Source of the DNA: Solenopsis invicta
Taxonomy: Eukaryota > Arthropoda > Insecta > Hymenoptera > Formicidae
Assembly: GCF_016802725.1 (NCBI RefSeq)
Contig: NC_052664.1
Location: 15,148,405 to 15,212,404 of the forward strand
Direction of reading: 5' to 3'
Length of the DNA stretch: 64,000 bases
Below, piece after piece: positions 39,266-51,793 of this stretch (positions are counted from its first letter, which is position 1; every line of letters starts with the position of its first letter). A model generated the notes under the pieces. It ran no database searches and was not told where the DNA came from. It worked only from the letters and a program-made list of their open reading frames with translations. The translations under genes and the position numbers were made by a program.

Positions 39266-40834
39266 TGAGTCCCGGGCGCGCGCGATTCGAGGGGTTGAGA
39301 GCTGAGAAAAGTTTACGACGTCGTCATAATTCTCTCTCCTGGTATTCATTTAGAAATTTCGCATCGATCATTGCACGGCTGTATTAGAGTGTACGTCGTG
39401 GACGGCACGGTTATGGTTGCGCAAAAACATTGTGGGGAAACTCTCTACCTCGGAGGAACTTGTAGGAGTCTTTGTTTTACGATAAAGAGCGCTTTTTTAG
39501 CGTGCCCGTTACTCGAGGAACTTATTATTAAACAATACGTTCGAGTATGTCTTTTACATAATTTGTTATATAATCGCTCGATTTATGAACATGCAATTGT
39601 GAATTCTCCATTTCTCCTTTTCGCTGTTGTTTGTAAAAAAGAATTCAGCATTGGAATTCTTTATTTAGTAACGATATCTTAAGAAGAAAGCAATATAATC
39701 TACCGCTACATCATGGCAACATATCGCCTAGAATCTATTGTCTACCTCACCAAGCTGTTACATGGACACATTACAACAAGAAAGAAAGAAAATATTTCAG
39801 AACTATAGCTACAAAAACTTTTGTTACTGTAACATACGTCAACAAATGAATTCTCAAACTTTTTGTATTTTTGTATTTTTGTAGAAGCGAGACGATATTT
39901 TAAACAAAAGGTATTATTCAATATAATTTAAAAGCAAACAATACTACGTAATTTTTCAATAACAAATATTACTTGTTTGTGTGTTTGTAACATTTTAAAG
40001 ATGTATATGGGTTACATTTCGAAACATTGTTAAAAATATAGAAATTTTATCGAACATGCTAGTGTTACGTTTGAGTATTTGTGAGCACAATTCATATATT
40101 GGTTTAAAAGTTATTTAATTTTTTATTTATTGTTGATTTTTATGTAAATCGCGTTTTGTAGTATTTATTGGCAAATTTGAGGGGAAAGTTACATTACCAA
40201 TTAAATCAAAATTTTTAACGTACGTTAATAAAACTTTAATAAATATTCGTGCAAAAAATCATTTACGTCTACTTATTCATTGTCAGTTAAAAGCTATTTA
40301 TTTAAAACTGTAGTAAAATGTAGTAATTTTTGCTGCAGAAACCATTATAAGTATATATATAAATCAAAATTTTCATTGTTTTCATCTTTGCAGTTAGTTT
40401 CAGATTCAAAATTTTGCGGACATTTGCAACCAAAATTTTTTGTCGTTGATTAAGAAAGGGAAAGGAATAAATCTAAGAATTTTTTAATTTTTAAATTTTG
40501 GCAATTTTTAGTTTGTGTTATCTAGTCAAACATCCTTAAATGGTTTTTTTGACCGAGTAAATTTTAATTAAAAATTGCAACCTCCAATTTTGATAAATAT
40601 TTAATGATCTACAAATCTACATTATACATACATATTTAATAAAAAAAATGATTTTGTATAATTTTCGTTAAAATATCTAAGCTTTCAAAGCTCATTGCTC
40701 TTTTGTGTCCAATGCAGGATTAAAGTGCCCATCATCGTACCCTATTTACCCCGTGTTTATCGCGCTTTTTTTTCAAAACGAGAATGACGAGTTGCGCTTT
40801 GCACAAAGAGTCCTCGTACGATAAAACGAGGCAC

Positions 40835-40990
40835 GTGCTTCGTAAAGGCACGCCCCTCGCCACTCTTATCTAAATACGCGAACATACGTTAACGGAAGAT
40901 TCTCGTGGGATGGGGGACGGGATGCGGAAAGAGGCTCAAGGGTGTCGGTAAGCGAGGAAATGGCGTAGGTTCTAGTGCGATTGTTGGCGA
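40835..40990 (+). repeat. GC-rich duplicated block, copy 2
   Basis: Collinear with copy 1 at 39115, about 1.7 kb away in the same orientation, including CTCGC before TTATCTAAA and the GGAAATGGCG block. A donor-like GTAAGC lies at 40948-40953 after GTGTCG. No convincing ORF. Confidence 0.5.
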
Positions 40991-42840
40991 GGATGTACGA
41001 TCAGGATGGGGAGGGAGCGGAGTTAAGAACGGAGCGCGCGTGGCAGGAAAAAAAAGAGAGTCCAAGAGGAGGAATCGGAAAAACGCAACAGGGCGGAAGT
41101 ACGTCGTGGAGATAGTAGCACAGTGCCGTCGTGAAGTTAGAGACCGCCCTTTGTTAGATCGCCAGCCCTTGTTTGGCAGCGTGCTGCCTTTACGCGCAGG
41201 AAACGTCGAAGCGCGAGAGGGCCGATCGAGAAGAAGGGAAGGAAGCGCTATTTCGTATACCCTTCGAGAGTGAGTCTTCCCTATACACTTTCGTATAAAG
41301 CGCGCCGCTGCACATCGTAAAAATTTACCGAAAGCCACCGATAAGAATCGCATATTCTTCAATGATTTACAGTTCTCGCGGAACGTCTTTCGAAATGTCT
41401 TTATTTTCAGAGAATCGCACGGTTCTTGTTATACTTACAGTTAAATATATACGCAACTTTGGAAATTGATAAATTGCAATTGTAAAATAATGTAAATGCG
41501 AAACATGAATTGAAGTTTGTTAAATAATTGGACATGTAAAATAACCGTAAATATTTGAGAGTTAAATAATTTAATAAATTAAAACAATTTTCATTATGAT
41601 TTACGATTAAAATAATATTTTAACGAAAAGTTCGTTGAAAATAACTTCATATTTTGGCGTACTATCATTTCCTTCGTGTTAATATTCATACGAGCTTATG
41701 CATAACATTACGAGATGTATCCTGGATTACACTTTTATACGTCTTGTATATTGCAAATATTATATATTGATCCAGCGAGAACGTCTATTCGTTTCACAAT
41801 TGTGTACGAGACAACTATCTCCGCGATCGCTCCGAGCCAAGCATCTCCACGGCTGACATTAGCGTGACTTTCGCATACGACAATGCACTGCGTTGCACCG
41901 CCCATACATTACTGCATTTGCCAACCTACGCGTGGATTCACGTATGCACACGCGTGACCGGTATGGTACCGAGCGTGTGCACTCTCTTCGTACAAGAGAT
42001 AGATTGATAGATAGCTTAATGCACCCTGGGAATCCGGTCTTTCTCTCTCTCGCTCTCTTCCCCTTCTTTCCCTCTCAAAAGCGACCGCACTACCGCATAA
42101 GTACGCACCAATGAATATGACACCGTGATATCGCCAGTCAGATAACACCCTAATCAAAAACGGACGCGATAAAGGCGTCAGCCGGGTGAAAGCTCTCGCC
42201 GCGATTGCCCGCGAATTGAAAACGTACGTGCCTCACAATTGAAATGGATGTGTATCGCAAATGAAGCGCTGTATTGAACGAATATTATTAATATCAAAAT
42301 ATAAAGATATCTGTAATACAGCAGCGTTTATCAATGTCAAAATATCTTTTTCGTGTCGTAATTTAAATGAGATGAAAGTAAATACGCGTGTACAGGAAAT
42401 ACAGTTATATACGACATCTTTGTTTGGATTTAAAAATGAAATTGTATTGAATTACTAGTATTAAATGGATAAATAGCAGTGATACATAGCCTTTGAATTT
42501 ATTTAAAAAAAAAAGTATGAAGACGTTGCATGTGCATTTATTCTATACATACAATCTCAATGACTTTAAAAAAATTTAAATTTTTTATGTTTAATTTTGG
42601 ATAAATTTCAGGGAATTTAACATGCCTATGGCTTATTAACATTCTCAGATAAAAACAAAACAGTTATTATTAAATGCAACTTTTATTTATATATCTACTT
42701 ATCTATCCACAAAGGATATGGTAAAACTTAAAATCTGTTACTGGTAGCTGATGTAGTTTAAATGAGACATCTGTATATCTGACACTGAGAATTATTTTGA
42801 AATGTCTTTCAAGAACTTATGCTATTATTTGTAGTATGGT

Positions 42841-42952
42841 GTCATAGATATAACAAGGTAGATAATAGCAATGTAAACAAAACGCATAGATACGCAGCCG
42901 TGAGTATAATGTGTTCCGAGATTGCTGCATAGATAATGCCATAATCTATGAC
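42841..42952. repeat. Imperfect hairpin, 112 bp
   Basis: GTCATAGATATAACAAGGTA and GATAATAGCAAT at the left pair with ATTGCTGCATAGATAAT and GCCATAATCTATGAC at the right, with bulges. The loop region includes GCATAGATACGCAGCCGTG. It could be a MITE or a structured RNA. Confidence 0.5.
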
Positions 42953-43903
42953 AAAGGCTGTTGCTCCAACCAAGAATAGATGATCTTATGAGAAAAGATT
43001 GTGTTCTCTCGATAATGATAAATCTAGAATATTATTGTTCTATTAAAAAATTTATTATTTTATTTATAGATTTATTTAAATCAAATTTATTTTTAATTGT
43101 AATTAAATCTATTTAGAAAGTAGTTTTAAACATACTTATTAAACAGATTGTGTATGCCTTAAGAATAACTGCATATCTTTATAGTTTATTTGAATCTGAA
43201 GTATATACTTATTTCCTTTGAAATTTTTACATTATTCACATTTATGATTATTCCAATTTTCTCCGTCATTAAAAGACGAGGACTTTTACTTATAATTAGT
43301 GGTTAATTTAAAGCAACACGTTTGTATAGATTTCTTTAAATGAGACAAAAATTCTTTAGCTTTAATGCATACAGAAATCAGAAAGTTCTATTCCCCATTT
43401 ATTTATTCCATTTCATTTTTACAAGTGAAATCAAATTAATTTACATTTAACTTTGCTGTTAAGAATGTTTTTATTTGCTTTTAATCGTCTCATTACGTGT
43501 ATTAAACTGGCGCAGCCAATGCAGCACAATCAGATAAAATATGAAAATTTTAGTGCTTTTTTGTTGTTAATTTGCTGCTTTATTTGCTATTTTATCGCTG
43601 CGGTAAAAATAGTGGTTAAATCAATTTAAGTTTAATGACACGGAGTAATTAGGAAGTGAGTGTTAGTTTTTAAACGTGAGGAATGAAGCAATAAAATTGA
43701 TTTTAATTATGCCTAGCAACAAATATAATAATCCATTAAGATATTTGATGAAATTAATGTTTCACTGTATAATTGGAGGATGATATCTCTGAATCAAGAA
43801 TAATGCAACCAACTTGGTAATAGAGCAATTAATTAACGTCAAAATAGTACAAAAAGTACAAAAAAAATATGTTTAGTTTGTGGGGATTCGATTTTTTTAG
43901 TGC

Positions 43904-44122
43904 ACTGAGGAAAAATGACTAAATTTTAATAATTTTAATAAACACTTTTTCGAATAGTAAAATATTTACGTTTAGTAAAAATATATGTTTATTTAATACA
44001 AGAATCACTAATTAAATTTAAGTATTATTTTTTTTCTTATAGAATAAATATTTATGTAAGTAAATATTTCATTAATACCATTCGAATAAATATTTATTAA
44101 AATTTAGGAATTTTTTCTCAGT
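43904..44122. mobile_element. Fold-back MITE family 2, copy 2 (opposite orientation)
   Basis: The ends are ACTGAGGAAAAATGACTAAA and AGGAATTTTTTCTCAGT. ATTCGAATAAATATTTATT on the right matches the inverted left arm. It is homologous to copy 1 at 29999 in reverse orientation across its full length. Confidence 0.7.
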
Positions 44123-44779
44123 GTGTCTGTGTTAATTTAAGTTGGCACTGCCATTATTTTTATTGAATTGGTCTCAGCCGTAAAATTGTGAATAAAACAA
44201 CAAAACTACGAGAAAAAGTAATAAATTTTTGTTAATGTTTTACCCGATTGCGCTGCATTGGCTATAGTGTGTGTTCAGCTTAATAGTCAGCCGACTGGTA
44301 TTTGTACCTTTTAAATGTCCACTCTGCAATTAAAGGTAGCGTTATTATGTGGCTTTAGTGAAGAGATCGAAAGCAAAATATATTTTGTATAAATATATTA
44401 AAAATGAAGGTATTTATTTGCATCCAAAAACGCAGATGTGCTGTTTCATCTTTTTATTTCGTTTTTTAACAGCATGCAAATTATTAACATGAAAAACATG
44501 TAATAAATGCGGCAAAAATATCTGCAATTAAATACATCGCGTATCTATCAATTTTATTATTTTATTCCTCGCTCTTTATACTTTGTATGTTCTAAATCTG
44601 TCTGTGTAGACGGTTTGATTAATTCGCATTTATTTTGCCGCGAGGAATGTCTTTATCCTCTTCGGTGCAATATAATCCGCGTTTGTAACCCCTTTCAATT
44701 TCCACGATGCCGCGATTAAAGGGCCGTTATTCGGGATTGGTGGCCGCAATCGAAAGCAGGACATTTAATCCATTCTCCA

Positions 44780-44833
44780 TACATACATACATACATACAT
44801 ACATACATACATACATACATGCGTACATACATA

Positions 44834-44865
<32 letters not shown>

Positions 44866-44876
44866 CATATATACAT
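44780..44876. repeat. (ACAT)n tetranucleotide array
   Basis: Two long runs of ATAC units with short interruptions (GCG and TAT) near 44821 and 44832. Encodes His-Thr-Tyr-Ile repeats only by accident. Confidence 0.95.
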
Positions 44877-47800
44877 ACGCGCGCGCCTTGCGTTCTAGAA
44901 AGCGACGTTTACATATTGACCGTTGGGCTAATGAAAAGCACAGACCAAACGTCCATTAAACAATCGATGCCTTTGGATCGATTCTCGTGCATTTCCTTGA
45001 CGACGGGAAGAGAGCTGATAAAGAGGGTCGTGCGATCTCGACGGACATCGGAATCGGGAAGTCTCCTGCGGCCCTGGAAAGGAAACGGGAGCCGCAGGTG
45101 AGAGATAGCGACGCGTTCGTTATATCATCATCCCTGGTATATCGTTCCGAAGAGCGGAAGGCGAGTTTCTCTCGGACAGGGTAGGGCGGGGAAAGGAGAG
45201 CGAAGATTGATATCTAGAGGGGGATGAGAAAGGGTGAATAAGTTAGAACGTACATTCAAGCACTTTTGTTATTTCATTCCTTTGATATCGGGACGCATTG
45301 GAGAGGGGATTAAGGTCGAGAGAGGAGGTAGGGAAAGTATCAGATCGGGTATTTCACAGTGCCGAATGAAAAAACATGGGTGTTGCACACTCCTCTTCTC
45401 AATGCCCCTTTACCCCTCTGTCGTTCCGCCTGTGAATCTGATGGTAGGAGAACTGGAGAAAAAAGGGCGAGAGGGGTGCCTGAGCACGCGCAGCTCAAAG
45501 GCGTTAACCGGCCCGTCGCCGCGGTAGGGGTGGCGTGGCGCCCACCAGGATATCGACGAAAGTCCTCGCCGAGGGGTCTTCTCCTCGAAATGGAACGTAA
45601 TAACGCCTTCTCCACACTACCTCTCCGCTTCCGTTCTGGCTCCCTTAAAGACCGACTGCAATTGTTGGCTCTCTCTCGCCTGTGTCTCCATTAGCCACAC
45701 CGAACCCTGATCCGGCGTAGGATAAGAAGAGCTCGTGACACTCGGGAAATATCGATATCAATGTCAAATCTCTCCCTGAATGACTTAAAATACGTTATTA
45801 GATATTTTAAAGAAAAAAGACAGGTCTTATTTTATCTCTTTGTACTTTTCACGGTTCCAAAGCTGTCAGAAAAAATAAAAAAATCTTGTCAACTATAAAA
45901 TCGTGTTATTTCATTTTCTGCATTTTTACTACAATAAAATCTAATTTTAGACTGAGACTGAGTCACTATGTTGGAATGTTTTGAATGTTTCTGAATTTAC
46001 AAATTGGTAAATCTTCTCTTTTGACCTCTCTTAAAATTGATAATTTTAACACTTCTACTTCTACAACTACCTTCTACAACTACCTTCGCAGAAATTATAG
46101 AAATACTTGTGAAAAGATTTGTCTTAATTGAATAATTTTTAGTACTAGATCAACACTTTCACTTAGCGGCTTCGTACAGCCGTTGAATCAGCTTGTTGCT
46201 TCTGCGACAAATTCAAACAAGCTTCTTTAGTATGAATAGCACTTCGTCATTTGCAATTTTCTATTTTTATGATCATTATTCTTGCAATGAGGAATGGTTG
46301 AACTAGGAATTATGCGATATTTTGTTAGTACAAAAATAAATTTGCGTTTATAATCAGCGCGAGTGAGATGCTGGTTACACGTCCTTTTTGTAACCTTTTA
46401 AAGACGATGCACCTATTGACACTACGATCTTCCAGGAAAAATAATCCGTTTAAAGGTTACGAGTATTAAATTATTTAATGATCATTCGCGTGACATAGAA
46501 AGAATGGACTTAATTGTTGAGCGAGTTTTGCAAATTTTGTATAACGTTTCCGTGAGATCATTTATCTTCGTCAACTTCATTGTGCAATGGAATTATCGAA
46601 ATTTGAGAAAACAAAGCTCTTTGTCATTATTCAATTTGAAAAAAATCATATTTCAAATTTTGTAAATATACCAAAACGTTATATAACTATTGATGCAGAA
46701 TTTTAATTAACCAATTTCCAATAATTGAGGACTTTTATTTTAAAATCTTATTGTTGGTTTTTATTTTTTATACAATTTTTCATTGGCGTATTGAATCAAA
46801 ACATCCGTTTTTCCAAATTCAATTAACCGATCTTTGACATAGGCTGCTATTTCCTGATTGACACATTGAAGAAAAATTGTTGTATTTCTTACAAAATCAA
46901 TATTTTAATTAAACTTTAGATTTAAATTTTTATTTTAATACATATATGTTATATAAAAAGTTATGTATATATAACTTTTTATTAATAATATTCTCTTAAA
47001 TTATAATAAAGTCAGTTTTAGTACAGACATTTTGGATTTTTTATTATCTTCTATGATATAAAATATTCTGCCACAAACAGAAATATATTGTATTACAATA
47101 AAATTAAATATGGATATAAAAGTGCATAAAATAAATGTAATACTTTTATAAGCTGTTTTGATACATATTGCTAGTTCTAGCAATATAATGTTTAATGAAA
47201 ACTTATGTTTACATATATTACAGATTTTCAGTTCATTAATAATGAATTTCTGAACGCAGATATAATATTTGCATGTATATGTAGATTTTTTTTACTAAAT
47301 TAACAGACTTCTAAGATTTATATTTTTTAATTAACAGACTTATTAAAAAGTTTCTTAATTATATTAATAAAAACTACATTGATGATAAAAATCTTTTTTT
47401 CTTGCCAGTAAATCATAACGATAAAAAGAAATAAATATATCACATTTATTATAATTTACATTACGTTAATGAAAAATGTAATCAAACATTTATTTTATTA
47501 ATAAAACATTGTTAAGATTATATAACGTGGTTATCACAGTATTTTAAGTTATTAGCTTAACTTCGATTTATATAAAAGCTTATGTCGCATTAATTAATAT
47601 AACATACTGTTACATCTTCGCTTTCCTTTTCAAATACTCTTTTATATCCCAATGAAATATAGCGCAGTGCACATCCCGACACATTTCGACGTGAAATAGA
47701 CCGACGCAAAGTACATCGACGCTCTTTTACGAGCGCGTAAATTCACGTTAGAGAGGGAATGTTTATAAATTAGCGTTCATGCGCGCGGGGATGAATCCGA

Positions 47801-48997
47801 GCTTAACGCAGGGGTGATGGCACAGGGCGCGGGCGGATGGACAAGCATAATTGTTTGCTCTGCTAAATGTCAATCCGATAGCGGTGGCCAATGAAGTCCG
47901 TGATTATGCTACCGGGATGTGTTCATGGCGGATCGAAGAGAAAATTAATCTCGGTTCGTTGTTGGGGTGCAAAATGCACACCCCAACTTTGGGCAAAGGA
48001 TCGACGACAAATTGATGTGTATTGAACTACAGAATTCCTTATTACGCGAAAGATACTGATGATTATCGAAACTTCATTAAACAGTCGCGTACACAAGTAT
48101 ATAATATATATACAATATATTGTAGTAAGATATTGACAAATATTGAAAAATTTTTAGGAAATTTTATATTTAAAAAGTACTTCGGGAACAAAAAGTTTCC
48201 TTGTTATATAATATATAATTACTCTAGGAAGTATCCATTTACTTTCAATTTAGAATCACTTAAAACTCTCTGTAAAACTTACTTTACGCTAATTTTTTTA
48301 TATTGTATTTCGAAGCTTTTAATTTACTTCAATTTTGAAGTGTTTATTTATTTATTTTTAAAAAAATAAACTTTAAATCGAAATTGAGTAGCTATTTAAA
48401 CTTAATTGAAAGAAATAAAAATTAAAGTTTTGTTATCTATTTTTTTATAAATTAAATTTCTTTTATTACCAATTGATTAATAATTGTAAAATAATTTTTA
48501 TTAAAAGAATCGATTTCATTTCACAAAAAAGATGACGGAGAAAAGTCTTGGAACAGCAAGTATTTGCGTTTCACATATATTCCCAAACATGAAAGGCACG
48601 TTGGAGCGCAGACGAAACGAACCAACCCGACGTCTCGTCGTCGGATTCCACTGCGTTTCCAGACAAGATGCTAAAGAGAGGAGAGACGCCCCTTGCGAAA
48701 AACAATATCGTTACACGTCGTCGCGTGAATCCGACGTCTCTCATTGGCCGAACACATCGCGATGTTACCGACGATTCCCAGGCGAATCAATAGCATTACA
48801 GAAACTCACTCTCGCGTTGTAACGCCGAATATTACTCGCGCCACGAACGAACGCCGTTGCATCCTCCCTTCCGCTGATCTCTCTACCATTCGCTCACATA
48901 TACAGGTACACATGGCTGTAAATTCATAACTGTATTAGAGCCACTGCACTCGAAACGGCCGATGCGCTCGATGGCGGCTTCATCGGATTTTGACGTT

Positions 48998-49000
<3 letters not shown>

Positions 49001-49040
<40 letters not shown>

Positions 49041-49045
49041 AGTGA

Positions 49046-49114
<69 letters not shown>
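49001..49114. repeat. Long (GA)n array with a G-rich interruption
   Basis: About 33 bases of GA, a run of eight G (49034-49041), then about 70 bases of mostly GA. It directly precedes a GC-rich block (49115-49260) whose frame reads ITFSNGGYTVMSDESIFGVP, weakly protein-like. Confidence 0.95.
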
Positions 49115-49117
<3 letters not shown>

Positions 49118-50199
49118 ACGGGCGGACACTTCGTCGATAACGTTTTCCAACGGCGGCTACACGGTAATGTCCGACGAATCGATATTCGGAGTACCCCCCG
49201 GGGAGGGGGGCGGCGGCCCGAAGGCGCCGGGGCGACGAGGGGTGCCGCCGTGGTCAGGGTGAAAAGGGACGGAATGACGGGGGATGGTGGAGTTCGCTAG
49301 ACGGCGAACGTGTGTTCCGGACGGCGCGACGTTGTTCGGGGACGGCGATCACTATTCGATTAGGTTTCACTTCGGCTTTCGAAGAAAAACGATATGCGGC
49401 CGCCCGGAGTGGAGTGGATCGCTTTTTTTGAGCGGTCGGGGAAGGTGTCGATCCTTTTATATCCAATGTGACCATGTGTGTAACGGAGACATTTAAGGCA
49501 GATAGCTTTTACGTGTATCTCAAACATCAATTAGAGTTATCTTAAATTAAAAGTGTTTTAGAATTTCTTGCCACTCTCCCTTTCTTTCTTCTTATCTTTT
49601 TCTCTTTTTCTCTTTTTTTATATAAATTATATAATTATATTTATTATAAACAAGTTATATAGTATATCTTCGTATTTAGTTTTTATTATTTGCATATAAT
49701 ATTGTTTGTATTTATATATGTATAAATTTATGAATTTAATGTAAACAACATTATATTCAAATAAATATGTAATGAATGGAATTTTGCATTAAACGATAAA
49801 TGTAATATTTTTATTTTTATATAATATATACAAATAGAAAAAATAAAAATAGAGTAAATTCATTAATTTTAAAAAAATGAGCTGATGTATTCTACAAATT
49901 AAATTTGTAATTTGTGCGAAAACCACATAAAATAATAAAGTTAATTGTGTTTAAAAATAATAATTATTAATAGATTTATTATATTTGATGCTCCATAAAT
50001 AACACCAGTTTTTAATTTGTTTTTTTATATTATTTTCTGGCTGCGTAACTTCAAGCTGACTTCAGTTGCTAGAACCGTTATTAGTACTGTTTATTATTTC
50101 GACTAATTTTGATTCGCGCATCCTGTCAAACGTATGCCCCTCTTTAATCACCCCTGTTCTCAGGACGTAGGGTCAACTATATTCCGCCCTCTCCGTCAG

Positions 50200-50237
50200 C
50201 CAATGACGTCATAGATTGCCACGTGGCATTGTACGTG
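50200..50237 (+). promoter_or_regulatory. Compact CCAAT / CRE / E-box cluster
   Basis: CCAAT (50200-50204) overlaps the palindromic CRE TGACGTCA (50204-50211); eight bases later is the palindromic CCACGTGG (50219-50226, E-box CACGTG), followed by ACGTG (50233-50237). CRE sites bind CREB/ATF-type bZIP proteins and CACGTG binds bHLH proteins (established knowledge). The density suggests a proximal promoter or enhancer; direction is inferred from the donor-like site downstream. Confidence 0.45.
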
Positions 50238-50386
50238 TTAGATATGCAAGGGTAACTTGCGCTTTGCCATTAAGACATATCGGCGGAGTTCTCAACGGCC
50301 ATATCGAATTTCGCGACCCTCGCTCGTAATAAATGTCTCAGCGCGAGAGATTACGAGGAAAGAAAGAAAAAAAAAACGTCGACAGA

Positions 50387-50392
50387 GTGAGT
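50387..50392 (+). other. Candidate splice donor of a non-coding first exon
   Basis: CAGA is followed by GTGAGT, a strong U1 match, about 150 bases after the CCAAT/CRE/E-box cluster. Together they could mark a non-coding first exon of about 100 bases, for example an alternative promoter within a long intron. No transcript evidence. Confidence 0.25.
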
Positions 50393-50483
50393 CCCGCGGG
50401 ATTATCTGGAACTAGCATTGCCTTCGCGTTCGCATTAAACGTCGGGATTTATAAGCCCGCCGCATAGTCGGTTCGTGCGACAT

Positions 50484-50489
<6 letters not shown>

Positions 50490-50517
<28 letters not shown>

Positions 50518-50518
50518 A
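50490..50518. repeat. (GAC)n trinucleotide array
   Basis: About nine GAC units within a GC-rich island. Confidence 0.95.
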
Positions 50519-51669
50519 AGTCAGTCCTGAACTGGTCCGTGGGGGTCCGCCGCGGGTCTGGACTTCTCGATAGTCGAGATTTATCGGGTCTACGGTTTGA
50601 CGAATTCGATCCTGGGGCAATCCGGCTCGTCGTACTGCTCTGCTCCTCGTCCTCCTTTTCAGACTTTTGTACGTACCGCCGCATCCCTTGGGGAAAGGAC
50701 TCTTTCCGATACATCCTTAGCAAGATTTATAGAACGGATAACTCTTGCCATTGACTGTATTGCCTCGAAAATATCTTTCTCGATTGGCAACAATGAATCA
50801 ACTATTTAATCTGTAATACCAATTAAGTATTTATCACTTTTGTTTTAAATTCATCTATTTTATGAGGCTAATGATTCTTCTAGGAAGTTATTTCCAGAAA
50901 GTAATTTAATTAATTCACACTGAAATGTATAGAAATTGTTATTGTAATACTTGGATCTAGAAACTCCGTGGCACGTTTGCAATTCTTTAAGTAGAACGAC
51001 GACGATAAAGACCGCGACATTTAATACCGTTTTATTATTTTTTAACTACCGATAGCGAAATCTGCGAAATACGAAAATCGTATTACGCAATTGCTCGCTT
51101 TTTTTGGCAATGTAGAAACTCATTCGTTCACTTCGCCTAGCAATTGCACAGGTCACAGCCGGCATGGATGCATTTTCAGAATTCACGATGGAACTCATCG
51201 TCCGCACGATGGCAATTAGACCCGAAACATTTTCATCGTCAATTATACGCTAATGTTTGTAATAACGACTGACGACGACGGCTTTAATCGCGATGTCGCA
51301 TGCGACGTTGTATGACTCGTACGAAATTGCGAGAGTGCATTCCTACTTTGCGAGATATTCGTCTTGTCAGCCCTAAGCCGTAGAATAACGTTGAATATTG
51401 TATCTCGAATATTAATAGTAATATCGTGCGAACTGTTTAATATAATAATAACGTAAGACAGATCTTAAAGAATATTATTTGTTTTATTCTGAACTAGTGT
51501 TGTAAGAAAATTTTCTACTTTTTATTATATTGATAATTCTTTTATTTATACTGTCGAAACATTTTTATGTACTTTCAAAATTTATATAAATTATAATATA
51601 TATTGTTTTTTGCGTGATATTTTTTTAATTGTTTTACTTATATTTAAATGTTTACATTTTTTAAATTAT

Positions 51670-51793
51670 ATCTCTCAAGTCGATTCTTCTGAAGATAACT
51701 GAAGATTGTGATCTTTATTTGATGCATTTTTGTGCATGTTTATTGTGTCTGTCTTGGCAAAGGTACTCTTGATGGCTTTCCATTGCCTTCCAA
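51670..51793 (-). mobile_element. Second copy of the 4911 dispersed repeat
   Basis: This is diverged but collinear with 4911-5033, including GTCTTGGCAAAGGTACTCTT and CATTGCCTTCCAAG. The B-box-like end present in the first copy is not preserved here. It is flanked by plain AT-rich DNA. Confidence 0.4.

Larger units (their letters stand above)
36612..43903. other. Presumed plexin intron, 36.6-43.9 kb
   Basis: GC-richer at 36740-37170, 38690-39320, 40780-41300 and 41800-42240; otherwise AT-rich. The paired blocks at 39.1 and 40.9 kb and the hairpin at 42841 are listed separately. No convincing coding exon. Confidence 0.5.
44123..50199. other. Presumed plexin intron, 44.1-50.2 kb
   Basis: CpG-rich islands at 44930-45720 and 48530-49480; AT-rich between. 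TATCGATA at 45750-45757. Long frames in the islands are open on both strands and lack recognisable domains. Confidence 0.5.

Noticed and set aside
40889..41362. 157-codon minus-strand and 122-codon plus-strand ORFs
   Set aside because: Both strands open simultaneously in a GC-rich island; Pro- and Arg-rich products without recognisable motifs.
44770..44880. Possible CRISPR-like or satellite array
   Set aside because: Simple ACAT tetranucleotide repeat without spacers.
48022..48369. 115-codon ORF
   Set aside because: Tyr/Phe/Ile/Lys-rich product expected from AT-rich sequence; no motif or splice context.
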